From a virus: DNA of 64,000 nt. Shown here one piece after another: positions 1 to 7,802 of the stretch (within the stretch, counting starts at the first letter, position 1; every line of letters starts with the position of its first letter). The translations under genes and the position numbers were made by a program. The stretch lies in the IMG/VR virus record IMGVR_UViG_3300017971_000201, positions 95,665 through 159,664 of that record; one strand, 5' to 3'. Below the pieces are notes generated by a model, which saw only the letters and a list, made by a program, of their open reading frames with translations, searched no databases and was not told the DNA's origin.

Positions 1-3
1 ACC

Positions 4-933
4 ATGAGCGAGCTGGAAATCGGTACCGAGGTCTACTGGCACGACAAGAACGGCGTCCGCCAGCGCGGCCGGGTCTGCGCTGACGGCGCCTCTCAGGTGG
101 TCCGGCCCTACGACGCGATCGGCCGGCTCCAGCTCGAGAAGCACGTGCCCGTCAGCCCGCTCATGAAACTCGCGTCAGGTGTCGATCAGCTGGCGGAACT
201 GGCTCCGATCGTCATGCACCTGTCCCACCTGATCGAGCAGTACGAGGGTGGCCGTGGCGCCCCCAAGTCGACCTACTGCGGCGACTGGAAGATCGACATC
301 AGCACCAGGCCGTGGACGCTCCACAGTCCGAAGACCACCGTGGACCCGGTTCGCGTGCACCAGCGCGGGCTCTGCTCCGACGAGCTGTGGAAGAATCTGA
401 TCGAGGACACCGCGCTGGCCCTGGACCGCAGCGACCGCAGCGAGCCGCTCGCGGACCGCGAGCTGCCGGACGAAGCCTACGAGAAGGCCGCCGAGCTGAA
501 GCTGTGCCGTCGCTGCTTCCGCGCGGCGGTGATGGAGCGCACGTGGCCGCTCGAGCCGGCGCGGCTGTCCGAGGAGGCGCTACGCGAGTTCGTGCTCGGC
601 TTCCTCGACGGCAGCGTCTACTCGGATCGGCACATTCCGTCCTGGGAGATGGTGGCTCGGGCTGAATCCCCAGAAGAGATCCAGCGCGCGCAGGAGCGGT
701 GGGGACGGGACACCTCGATGGTCTTCATGTGCCTGATGCTCGGTCCGCCGCCGCCGAAGGACTACGCGGAGAAGGTCGCGGTCGTGTGGGAGTGGTTCAG
801 CAAGGCCGGCCCGCGCTCGATCAACGGAATGCCGGGGTTCTTCTCGCACCACTTCATGCACATCGACGACTGGAAGCGCGCGGCTCCCGCGATCGACCGG
901 GAGCTGGAGCGCCGGCGGGAGTTCGAGATCTAG
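4..933 (+). CDS. Hypothetical protein with SH3-like N-terminus
   Basis: 309 aa, function not recognised. Residues 5-45 (IGTEVYWHDKNGVRQRGRV) resemble the small SH3-like barrel seen in many short proteins of this window, and residues about 58-68 carry an AVDxLA-type motif (SGVDQLAELAP). The rest is a longer unknown domain with one CxxC pair (LCRRCF) and Trp/Phe-rich stretches near the C-terminus. ATG start at the window edge, so promoter and upstream neighbour are unseen. It precedes the Cas12 gene on the same strand by 40 nt, but a promoter lies between them, so a shared job is not implied. Confidence 0.75.
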   Translation: MSELEIGTEVYWHDKNGVRQRGRVCADGASQVVRPYDAIGRLQLEKHVPVSPLMKLASGVDQLAELAPIVMHLSHLIEQYEGGRGAPKSTYCGDWKIDISTRPWTLHSPKTTVDPVRVHQRGLCSDELWKNLIEDTALALDRSDRSEPLADRELPDEAYEKAAELKLCRRCFRAAVMERTWPLEPARLSEEALREFVLGFLDGSVYSDRHIPSWEMVARAESPEEIQRAQERWGRDTSMVFMCLMLGPPPPKDYAEKVAVVWEWFSKAGPRSINGMPGFFSHHFMHIDDWKRAAPAIDRELERRREFEI

Positions 934-940
934 GAGAGCC

Positions 941-949
941 GGGTAGAAC
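941..949 (+). promoter_or_regulatory. Extended -10 promoter GGGTAGAAC (cas12)
   Basis: Perfect GGGTAGAAC. Transcription about 7 nt downstream would give a short leader containing AGGAGG before the GTG start of the Cas12-like gene at 974. Confidence 0.6.
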
Positions 950-973
950 GTCGATGCGACCAGGAGGCGAAGC

Positions 974-2938
974 GTGGGAGCAGCGCGAAGACGAAACCCC
1001 AAGGTAGCCGCAGCCAGGAAAGGGAAGCCGCCGCCCAAGGCCACCGGCAACTGCCGGAACTACAGGTACGGCGCGCACGAGCCGATCGCCAATCTGGACA
1101 AGGTGCTCGATGAGATGCGCGGTGCTCACGACCTGCGCAACGTGCTGACGTGCATCAACCGAGCCCGAAGCGAGATGATCACGGCCGCGCTCGGCGAGCA
1201 CCAGTCGTACAAGAAAGCCACTGCTGATCTGGCGGCTCTGCACCAGCGGCGCGACAAACTGGAGGCGCAGATCCGGCAACAGAACAGCGCCAGCCGCAAA
1301 CGGCTGGGGCGACACTCCCCGCTGTCTTCGGAACTCGACACCGTTCGCAAGAGGATCGACGAGGGCAGGACCGCTCTCAAGAAACTCCGCAGGAAGCTCC
1401 TCAAGAAAGACCCCGCGCTGAAAGCGGTTGTCGAGGCCGCTGACGACATGGCGAAGAGGGAGACGACTCGCGCGGAAGATGCCTGCGGGCTCTACTGGTG
1501 CACCCGAAACGAGCAGACCGGCAAACGCGCCAAGCTGCGCCGCTTCAAGAAGTGGCGCGACAGCGAAGCGACCATCAGCGTTCAGATCCCAGGGGGGTTG
1601 ACCGTTGAGCAGCTGCTTGGCGGCGAGAACAACCAAGCGCGCCTGGAGCTGCGCCCGGAAGGCGTATGGGTCCAGGGGGCGAGGAAGCGCAAGGTCGAGC
1701 CGGCCGAGGCCGCGAGGAACAAACTCAGACTCGACGAAGACGGCTACCCCATGCGCAAGCTGGGGACCGCCATCCTGCATCTCCGGTGCATGTCAGACGA
1801 GGACGGCAAGCCGATTTGGGCCGAGGTGCCGATCACCTACCATCGCGAGATCCCCGCCGATGCCAAGATCAAGCGGTGCTACTTGCACCGATTCCGGGTC
1901 GGCAACCGCTACCACTGGTCTGTACGCTTCTCGCTGGAGCGGGGGAAGAAAGGCGACGACTCCTGGCTGCACCCGCGCGTCGCCACGACCGGCACGGCCG
2001 CGATCGACATCGGCTGGCGATGGTTCCCCGATCGCCTACGCGTCGCCGTGTGGGCCGGATCGGACGGAGCCGAGGGCGAGCTGTGCTTGCCCAAGTGGTG
2101 GCTGGACGAGATGTACTCCGTCCGGCTCGACCAGCGGGAGCGCGACGTGCTGTTCAACGAGATCGTATCCCTGGTCCTGCCGTGGTTCCGATCGCGGCGC
2201 GGGGAGCTGTCCGACTACGTCGTACAGGCGATCAAGACGATGCACTCGTGGCGCGACAAGGGAAGGCTGGCCGCGCTCTCCATGCGCTGGCGCGATGATC
2301 TGGCCGCCGATCCGGGCGCCAACCCGGCTCACGTCGCCATGTCCATCCGCCTGGAGGAGTGGCGTAAGCGCGACAAGCACATCTGGTGCGAGGAGGTGAA
2401 CCTCCGCAGCCAGCTCCAGGGCTCGCGCAAGGATCTCTACCGGCGATTTGCCGCGATGCTCACCAGCCGCTACGGCCGAATCGTGGTCGAGGAGTTTGAC
2501 CTGAGTGCGGTCCAGAAGCTCCCGCCGGCCTCGATCGATGACGGCACCTACTCCAGGGTCAAGAGGCACAAGGGAGACGCGGCGTGCTCGCACCTGGTCG
2601 GCGCGCTCAAGGATGCGGCGCGGCAGCTGGACAAGAAGAACCCGAAGTGGACGACCAAGCGGTGCCACGTCTGCGGGAAGACCGAGAGGAAGTGGGAGAA
2701 CCCCGGTGAGCTGGAGCACACGTGCAAGCACTGCGGAGTGCTCTGGGATCGGGACGTGAACGCGGCCCGGAACATTCTCGCCGCGAGCGGCGTGGCGGTT
2801 GACTGGACCCGGCCACCGCTCGCGCCAGCCGCCCGAATGACTTATCCACAGGTAGAGAACCGCGAGATGCGTCGATCGCGGCGCAGGAAGGAGGCGCTCG
2901 AAACGACGCGTGCAAGCGGTGATCGACAGACGGCTTAG
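974..2938 (+). CDS. cas12m: Cas12-family (Cas12m-like) CRISPR effector
   Basis: 654 aa, GTG start with AGGAGG 6 nt upstream. RNA-guided type V effector with a split RuvC domain: RuvC-I TAAIDIGWRW (D345), RuvC-II IVVEEFD (E506), RuvC-III WDRDVNAARN (D592/D594), with a zinc ribbon C564-C567/C584-C587 between II and III. The N-terminal half (GLYWCTRNE, then SVQIPGGLTVEQLLGG at 202-217) recalls Cas12m (type V-M, formerly V-U1/c2c4), as does the length. That subtype call is from family memory, not a search. Studied Cas12m proteins bind DNA and block expression without cutting it. Here the acidic triad looks complete, so cleavage cannot be excluded. The array starts 10 nt after the stop on the same strand. 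No cas1, cas2 or tnpA is present. Confidence 0.85.
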   Translation: MGAARRRNPKVAAARKGKPPPKATGNCRNYRYGAHEPIANLDKVLDEMRGAHDLRNVLTCINRARSEMITAALGEHQSYKKATADLAALHQRRDKLEAQIRQQNSASRKRLGRHSPLSSELDTVRKRIDEGRTALKKLRRKLLKKDPALKAVVEAADDMAKRETTRAEDACGLYWCTRNEQTGKRAKLRRFKKWRDSEATISVQIPGGLTVEQLLGGENNQARLELRPEGVWVQGARKRKVEPAEAARNKLRLDEDGYPMRKLGTAILHLRCMSDEDGKPIWAEVPITYHREIPADAKIKRCYLHRFRVGNRYHWSVRFSLERGKKGDDSWLHPRVATTGTAAIDIGWRWFPDRLRVAVWAGSDGAEGELCLPKWWLDEMYSVRLDQRERDVLFNEIVSLVLPWFRSRRGELSDYVVQAIKTMHSWRDKGRLAALSMRWRDDLAADPGANPAHVAMSIRLEEWRKRDKHIWCEEVNLRSQLQGSRKDLYRRFAAMLTSRYGRIVVEEFDLSAVQKLPPASIDDGTYSRVKRHKGDAACSHLVGALKDAARQLDKKNPKWTTKRCHVCGKTERKWENPGELEHTCKHCGVLWDRDVNAARNILAASGVAVDWTRPPLAPAARMTYPQVENREMRRSRRRKEALETTRASGDRQTA

Positions 2939-2948
2939 GAGAGATGCT

Positions 2949-3335
2949 CTCGCGGTCCCATCGGAACGGGTTGTGGTTCCGACAACGTGGACTGGGAACG
3001 CTTCTACAGAGCCTTCGCTCTCGCGGTCCCATCGGAACGGGTTGTGGTTCCGACACGCACCAGAGTCCCTTCCCGGCCCGCCGCGCTCCACTCGCGGTCC
3101 CATCGGAACGGGTTTGTGGTTCCGACACAGGTAAATGCAGGTCCCCAGGTGCTTGTGGCTCGCGGTCCCATCGGAACGGGTTGTGGTTCCGACACAGGTA
3201 AATGCAGGTCCCCAGGTGCTTGTGGCTCGCGGTCCCATCGGAACGGGTTGTGGTTCCGACGTAGCAGAAGTAGTCGCCGATCTCGACCTCCACCACGTCC
3301 TCGCGGTCCCATCGGAACGGGTTTGTGGTTCCGAC
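2949..3335 (+). CRISPR. CRISPR array, 6 repeats and 5 spacers
   Basis: Repeats of 35-36 nt start at 2949, 3020, 3091, 3159, 3226 and 3300; spacers are 36, 36, 32, 32 and 39 nt. Repeats begin CTCGCGGTCCC and end GTTCCGAC. Their 3' half folds as TCGGAAC-loop-GTTCCGA directly beside the spacer, as in type V crRNA handles, so transcription with the effector gene is favoured. The only variation, an extra T in repeats 3 and 6, lies in the loop. Spacers 3 and 4 are identical. No leader or adaptation genes are visible; the effector stop lies 10 nt upstream. Confidence 0.97.
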
Positions 3336-3416
3336 AGATTCATGTAGGCGGGCGGTAAGGCGGCTACCTCCGCATCGCCGCCGCCCGCTTCGGAACCCGC
3401 GCCCTGATGCAGAAAG

Positions 3417-3435
3417 GGCGACGACCGAAGTCGCC
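3417..3435 (-). terminator. Hairpin between array and capsid gene
   Basis: GGCGAC-7 nt-GTCGCC stem. Read on the minus strand it is followed by CCTTTCT, a weak T tract, so it probably ends the capsid operon. It lies between the convergent array and capsid gene. Confidence 0.45.
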
Positions 3436-3469
3436 GCCCCCTCCGCTGACAGCTGGTCTAGCCCGAGGG

Positions 3470-4903
3470 CTAGAGCAAATTGTCCACTTCCACGCGCGCG
3501 AAGAACTCCGCCCGGGTGAGCGTGATCTTGTGGCGCGTACGGACCGCGCGACGGAGGCTCAGGTCATTCGGGTCGATGAAGTTCGGGGTGATCTCCATCG
3601 GGATGTACGGGCTGTAGATGAGCCCGGTGTCGAGGATGCTCGGCCCCTGGTATCCCATGAGGATCTGGTTGGCCGGGAAGAGCGGATCGACGAAGATCAG
3701 CCACTTCCTCTTGAGCACGCCCTGCTTGAGGATCCCGCCCTGGTAGACGTGACCCTCCTCGACGGCCGAGAAGCCATCGATGTTGTCGAGGAGGCTGGCG
3801 ACCTCCGACGACGTGATCGCCCAGTTGCAGGGCGCCCGCTGCGTGCGACGGTGCACGATGTGGGAGGCGCGGGACATGCGGATCACGAGCGACTTGAGGT
3901 GCTCGGGATCGCTGACGCCCGAGGGCGTCGCCCGGTCCCACTTGACGACGGCGATCGGCTCGACGGCGTTGAGCGCGGTACCCGCGATCTCGCGGTCGAT
4001 CTCCGCCACCATCTCGTCGGACATCTGCGCGACCAGGTCGGCGTCGATGTCGCGACCCCACAGCGCGCGGAGGTCGTCCGCCGCCTCGACGCTGGCGAGG
4101 CTCTTGAGCTTGCGGCTCTCGGCCTCGATGCTCTTGATCTGGATGTCCAGCTGGACCTCCGGGATCCGAGCGTTCAGCTCGTTGTCGTAGCGGTACTCGA
4201 CCGTGATGACGTCACCGGACGCCGGCGCGGTGCCGAACGTGAGCGACATCTGGCCCGACGCGTAGTTGACCGTGCCAGCGCCGCCGGCCATCAGCGTGCC
4301 GGCGACGACGGTGAACGCGCCCGCGCCGTTGTCGGTCGCGTTGACGGTACCGTTCACCTTCACGACGACGGTGGCCTGCCGGGGGCGGGGCCACGCGAGG
4401 TTGCGGGAGAAGACGACCGTGCCGCCGTCGCCGGTCCCGAACGGCTCGCCGTCCACGAAGTTGGAGCTGTACCACTTGTTCAGCACCTTGTTCATCTCGG
4501 TCATGGCGGCGACGGAACCCTTGTCCGACGCGTACCGTGGCCGGTAGAACGCGATGCCGCCGATCGGGCCGGTCATCGGCTGGACCGACGCGATCTGCGT
4601 CGCGACCAGGCGGATGGCGGTCCTGCGGATGACGGGCAGGACGTACTTCATGAACGGCCCGACCGAGAGAGCGCGAGTCTCCTCGTTGAGCCGCTTGAGG
4701 TGACGAACCTCCTGCTCGATCATCAGGGCCGTCAGACCCCGCACGTAGTTGACGTGGGCCGGCGCGTAGCCCGGACCCATCTCCTCGTTGAGACCCCGGA
4801 GCATCTTGTGCCACTTGCGCACGTACCGGCTGACGGCCGGCTCGTCCGCGATGGCAGTCGACTCTCCGAGGTTCTCGGCTAACAGTCCTCGAGCCGTGAA
4901 CAT
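3470..4903 (-). CDS. Major capsid protein, T4 gp23-like
   Basis: 477 aa. Forms the head shell. Recognised from gp23-family features in order: VQPMTGPIGGIAF near residue 110, RIPEVQLDIQIKSIEAE followed by RKLKS near 270, an acidic DDLRALWGRDIDADL helix, and a C-terminal GYQGPSILDTGLIYSPY block close to gp23 KGSS...GLFYSPY. Residues about 175-260 form a Thr/Gly/Val-rich insertion that may be a surface domain. ATG start with a strong AGGAGGT site. Last gene of the minus-strand head operon (portal, scaffold-like, protease, capsid), the usual T4-type order. It converges on the CRISPR array. Confidence 0.93.
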   Translation of the reverse strand: MFTARGLLAENLGESTAIADEPAVSRYVRKWHKMLRGLNEEMGPGYAPAHVNYVRGLTALMIEQEVRHLKRLNEETRALSVGPFMKYVLPVIRRTAIRLVATQIASVQPMTGPIGGIAFYRPRYASDKGSVAAMTEMNKVLNKWYSSNFVDGEPFGTGDGGTVVFSRNLAWPRPRQATVVVKVNGTVNATDNGAGAFTVVAGTLMAGGAGTVNYASGQMSLTFGTAPASGDVITVEYRYDNELNARIPEVQLDIQIKSIEAESRKLKSLASVEAADDLRALWGRDIDADLVAQMSDEMVAEIDREIAGTALNAVEPIAVVKWDRATPSGVSDPEHLKSLVIRMSRASHIVHRRTQRAPCNWAITSSEVASLLDNIDGFSAVEEGHVYQGGILKQGVLKRKWLIFVDPLFPANQILMGYQGPSILDTGLIYSPYIPMEITPNFIDPNDLSLRRAVRTRHKITLTRAEFFARVEVDNLL

Positions 4904-4915
4904 CGGCTACCTCCT

Positions 4916-7735
4916 CTAGTGCCGGTGCATCCGCCCGGCCAGTCGCTCTTGCTCGACCAGCGACGTCCCCAGGAACGCCAAGTCCTGGGATGCTGCGTCG
5001 CCGGCGAGAAGTTCTGCTTGTTCGCTCTCCTCGAACGCTCGCCGCTCGTCCTCGGTGATGTGCTCGCGGCCGGCGCTCATGGACCTGCGCACGCGCTCCA
5101 TGGGACCGCCGGGCTCCTGCGCCCGGATCTCCGACCGAGACGCGGCGGCGTCGATCTCCCTGGTGGAGGTCAGCTCGTCGTTGCGAACGTCCTCCATGAT
5201 CGACTCACGGTTCGGGTGACCGATCGTCCGGTCGCTCGCGTATGCCAGGAGCTTGGCCCTGGTGCCGGCCGTGACAGCCCGCTCGAGCATGTCGGCCTGC
5301 TCCTCGATCCGCGCCCGCGCGTCCCGGACCTCCTCGTCCTTGCTCTCGAGAGCGGACGTCAGACGCTCCTCCAGGGCCTCGAACCTCTTGGTGACCTCGG
5401 ACCGGTAGCGCTTCTCACGCGCCTCTGCCTGGGCGAGCGCGTACTCGGCCTCGGACGCCCTCTCCTCCGCGAGGCGGATCGCGGTCCCGGCCTCCTCGTT
5501 CGCGGCGGTCTTCGCCGACATCTGTGCTTCCTCGATCGAGGTCAGCGCTGACTCGACTCTTGTCTTCAGCTCCTCGGCGGTGTTGCACGCAGCGATGTCG
5601 CCGATCAGGTCGCGGACGCTCTCTCGATCCTCGCGTCCGCCGATCATCTGCTCCACGTAGAGCTGGAACGCCAGCTGGCGTGTCTTCTCCTCGACGTGCA
5701 CGACGCGAGACTCCGCGTCCTTGGCCTTCTGCTCCTGCTCGTCCGCTGCCCGGGACAGCTCCTCGATCTTGGCATCCTTCTCGTCCAAGACCTTCTTCTC
5801 GTCGGGCGACGGGGCGTAGGGGTTGACCATCTCGGCGATCTTCTTGAGCGCCAGCTTCGCGCCGGCCGTCTCGGGATCGCTCGCGAAGTCGCTGCGGACC
5901 TCCTCCTCGACCTTCGTGCGCATCTCGGCCAGCGCGCGGACGAGCTTGGCCGCGAAGTCCTCGCGCAGCTCGTCGATCGCCTTCTTGTAGATCTCCTCCT
6001 TTTGGGACTCGACCTCACCGTTGATCCGGTCGTCGGTGTCCTCGGCCGCAGTCTCCGAGGCCACCCGCATCGCGTGCTGCTCGATCACGCGAACCGCGTC
6101 CGGGAAGTGCTGGCGCAGCATCGTCTCGGTGACCTCCTTCGGGTCCACCACGAGCTTGCCGGTGGGCTTGCCCTCGCCGTCCGTGTCCTCGGAGATCACG
6201 GACGGATAGGCGTCGTGGCAGGCCGGATCGGCCACGAAGTCCCACGTGTTGAGCTTGAAGTCCTCGCCGACCATGTCCCAGCCCCGGGGGCCGGTGGACG
6301 TGGAGCCCATGCCCCGGCTGGACATGCCGATGGCCGCACCCCGCCGCAGGAACGCGGCGAGGTTGCGACCCGCGTCGGCCTCCTCGACGACCTCGAACTT
6401 GCCGTTGATCGTCCCGTCGTCCTCGATCCAGAGACCGCGAACGATGCAGCCGCCCTCCCGGATCCGGCTGTTGTGGTTGACGGTGAAGTCGCCCAGCAGG
6501 AACCGGCCGTCGCCGTCCAGCTCGAATCCGGCGTAGTCGCCAGTTCCGATGGACGTGACGATGAACCCGGTCCTGAGCGCATCCTTTCGCTGCTCGCGCG
6601 GCTCGGCCTTCTTGCGCTCCAGACGGGTCGGGATCTGCTCCACGTCGCCCCAGATGGTGAGCGTGTGGTAGTCGTCGCTGTAGCCCTGCACCTTGCGCGT
6701 GGAGAGCACGGCCTGGAGGCCGAGCGACTTGGCGATCCGGTGCGCGGCCTGCGCATAGTCGGCGCGCTTCTGGGTGATGTAGAAGCAGTTGTGCTGGAGA
6801 TGACCGTCGGTGTCGATCAGCCCAGCAAGGAACTGGAGACGGGTCTCGCGGCTCCCGCGCACAATCGCGGTCGGGATCTCCACGTTGGTACCCACCATGT
6901 CGCGCATCGCGCGCAGCAGCCGGTTGTCTTGGCCGCGACCGGCGGTCAGGTGGATCGTGACGGCCTCGGTCCCGGTGGTCTTGCGCCACTCGTTCGTGGA
7001 CAGCTCCCACCGTGCGGCGGTGTCCTCGCAGAGCTGCTTGATCTCGTCATCGATGGTCGTGATCGAGATGTCACCAATCCTGGGCGCACCGGCCTTGTTC
7101 TCGCGCAGGGTCTTGCCACCGTCACCGAACCAGACGCCGAGGAAGTAGGGATCGACCTTCGGTTCGGGCAGCTCGTCCTCGAACCGCTCGACGCCGGTGC
7201 TGAACAGCTTGTAGCGGCTCTTGTAGTAGATGCTCTTGTCGAGATAGTCCTCGACCGGGATGTCCACGATCTCGCCGCTGGACGTGTGAACCAGCGTCAG
7301 TACGTGCTTGTCGTTGCAGACCCACGGATCGCCCTTCGCCGGGTCGATCCGGTAGAGCTGGCCGGTGCCGGAGGTTGTCGCCAGCACCGTGCGCGCCTTG
7401 CCGTCCGGCCCCATGAGTCGGTCGCCAGCGACGATCTGCTCGACCGGGAGCACGCGACCGTCGGCCATGAGGACCGGAGTCCCCAGGCCGAGGCACTTGC
7501 CGTCCCCGGGATGGTCGACCGCGCCGATGACGCTCCCCTGCTCGATCCGGGGCTGGAGTCTTCCGATCTCCCTCTCCATGACCGAGCGGGGGTAGACGCG
7601 GTTGTTGGCCGTCGGCTTGTCCACGTGGCCGATCTTGCCTTCGACCACGAGCTTGCCACCGTCCCTCCCTTCGAGGATCTGCATCCTCATGGGCGGACCG
7701 TAGTGGTCGACCAGCACGCGCCTGTTCGTCGTCAT
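4916..7735 (-). CDS. Prohead protease fused to coiled-coil scaffold-like domain, intein-containing
   Basis: 939 aa precursor. After removal of a 342-aa intein (residues 81-422) the mature protein would be 597 aa, well over twice T4 gp21 (about 210 aa). The protease part has GAVDHPGDG (H75, catalytic His candidate) and AAIGMSSRGMGS (S472/S473, catalytic Ser region), as in gp21-type serine proteases that mature the prohead. From about residue 560 a long Glu/Lys/Arg-rich coiled-coil follows, as expected of a scaffold, so protease and scaffold appear fused. It sits between the acidic scaffold-like gene and the capsid gene. ATG start with CGGAG upstream. Confidence 0.9.
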   Translation of the reverse strand: MTTNRRVLVDHYGPPMRMQILEGRDGGKLVVEGKIGHVDKPTANNRVYPRSVMEREIGRLQPRIEQGSVIGAVDHPGDGKCLGLGTPVLMADGRVLPVEQIVAGDRLMGPDGKARTVLATTSGTGQLYRIDPAKGDPWVCNDKHVLTLVHTSSGEIVDIPVEDYLDKSIYYKSRYKLFSTGVERFEDELPEPKVDPYFLGVWFGDGGKTLRENKAGAPRIGDISITTIDDEIKQLCEDTAARWELSTNEWRKTTGTEAVTIHLTAGRGQDNRLLRAMRDMVGTNVEIPTAIVRGSRETRLQFLAGLIDTDGHLQHNCFYITQKRADYAQAAHRIAKSLGLQAVLSTRKVQGYSDDYHTLTIWGDVEQIPTRLERKKAEPREQRKDALRTGFIVTSIGTGDYAGFELDGDGRFLLGDFTVNHNSRIREGGCIVRGLWIEDDGTINGKFEVVEEADAGRNLAAFLRRGAAIGMSSRGMGSTSTGPRGWDMVGEDFKLNTWDFVADPACHDAYPSVISEDTDGEGKPTGKLVVDPKEVTETMLRQHFPDAVRVIEQHAMRVASETAAEDTDDRINGEVESQKEEIYKKAIDELREDFAAKLVRALAEMRTKVEEEVRSDFASDPETAGAKLALKKIAEMVNPYAPSPDEKKVLDEKDAKIEELSRAADEQEQKAKDAESRVVHVEEKTRQLAFQLYVEQMIGGREDRESVRDLIGDIAACNTAEELKTRVESALTSIEEAQMSAKTAANEEAGTAIRLAEERASEAEYALAQAEAREKRYRSEVTKRFEALEERLTSALESKDEEVRDARARIEEQADMLERAVTAGTRAKLLAYASDRTIGHPNRESIMEDVRNDELTSTREIDAAASRSEIRAQEPGGPMERVRRSMSAGREHITEDERRAFEESEQAELLAGDAASQDLAFLGTSLVEQERLAGRMHRH
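6470..7495 (-). mobile_element. Intein with LAGLIDADG endonuclease in the protease gene
   Basis: 342 residues. Starts at C81 (CLGLGTPVLMADGRVLPVEQ) and ends DFTVNHN followed by Ser423 as +1 nucleophile, all standard for a class 1 intein. Endonuclease motifs are YFLGVWFGDGG and FLAGLIDTDGH. Insertion falls directly after HPGDGK, close to the catalytic His, so the protease should be inactive until splicing. The ends look intact, and splicing is expected. Confidence 0.93.
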
Positions 7736-7802
7736 CGGTGTCTCCGTAAGGCTGGATGGTTGGGTGAGTAATCTACCGGTTCAGCTGAGTGGGCCGGGTA
7801 GC

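Noticed and set aside
2507-2530. AVDxLA motif inside the Cas12 protein (DLSAVQKLPP)
   Set aside because: It is part of the RuvC-II region expected in the family and lacks the acidic and Ala/Gly positions.
974-2938. Transposon TnpB (IS200/IS605) instead of a CRISPR effector
   Set aside because: Longer than most TnpB, no TnpA or element ends seen, and the array starts 10 nt after the stop.
2036-3343. 435-aa minus-strand ORF across the CRISPR array with periodic repeats
   Set aside because: Its periodicity is the translated CRISPR repeat, and it lies antisense to a clear Cas12 gene.
5696-7771. Long plus-strand ORF opposite the protease gene
   Set aside because: Leu/Val/Arg-rich shadow typical of GC-rich DNA; the minus strand carries recognised protease and intein motifs.
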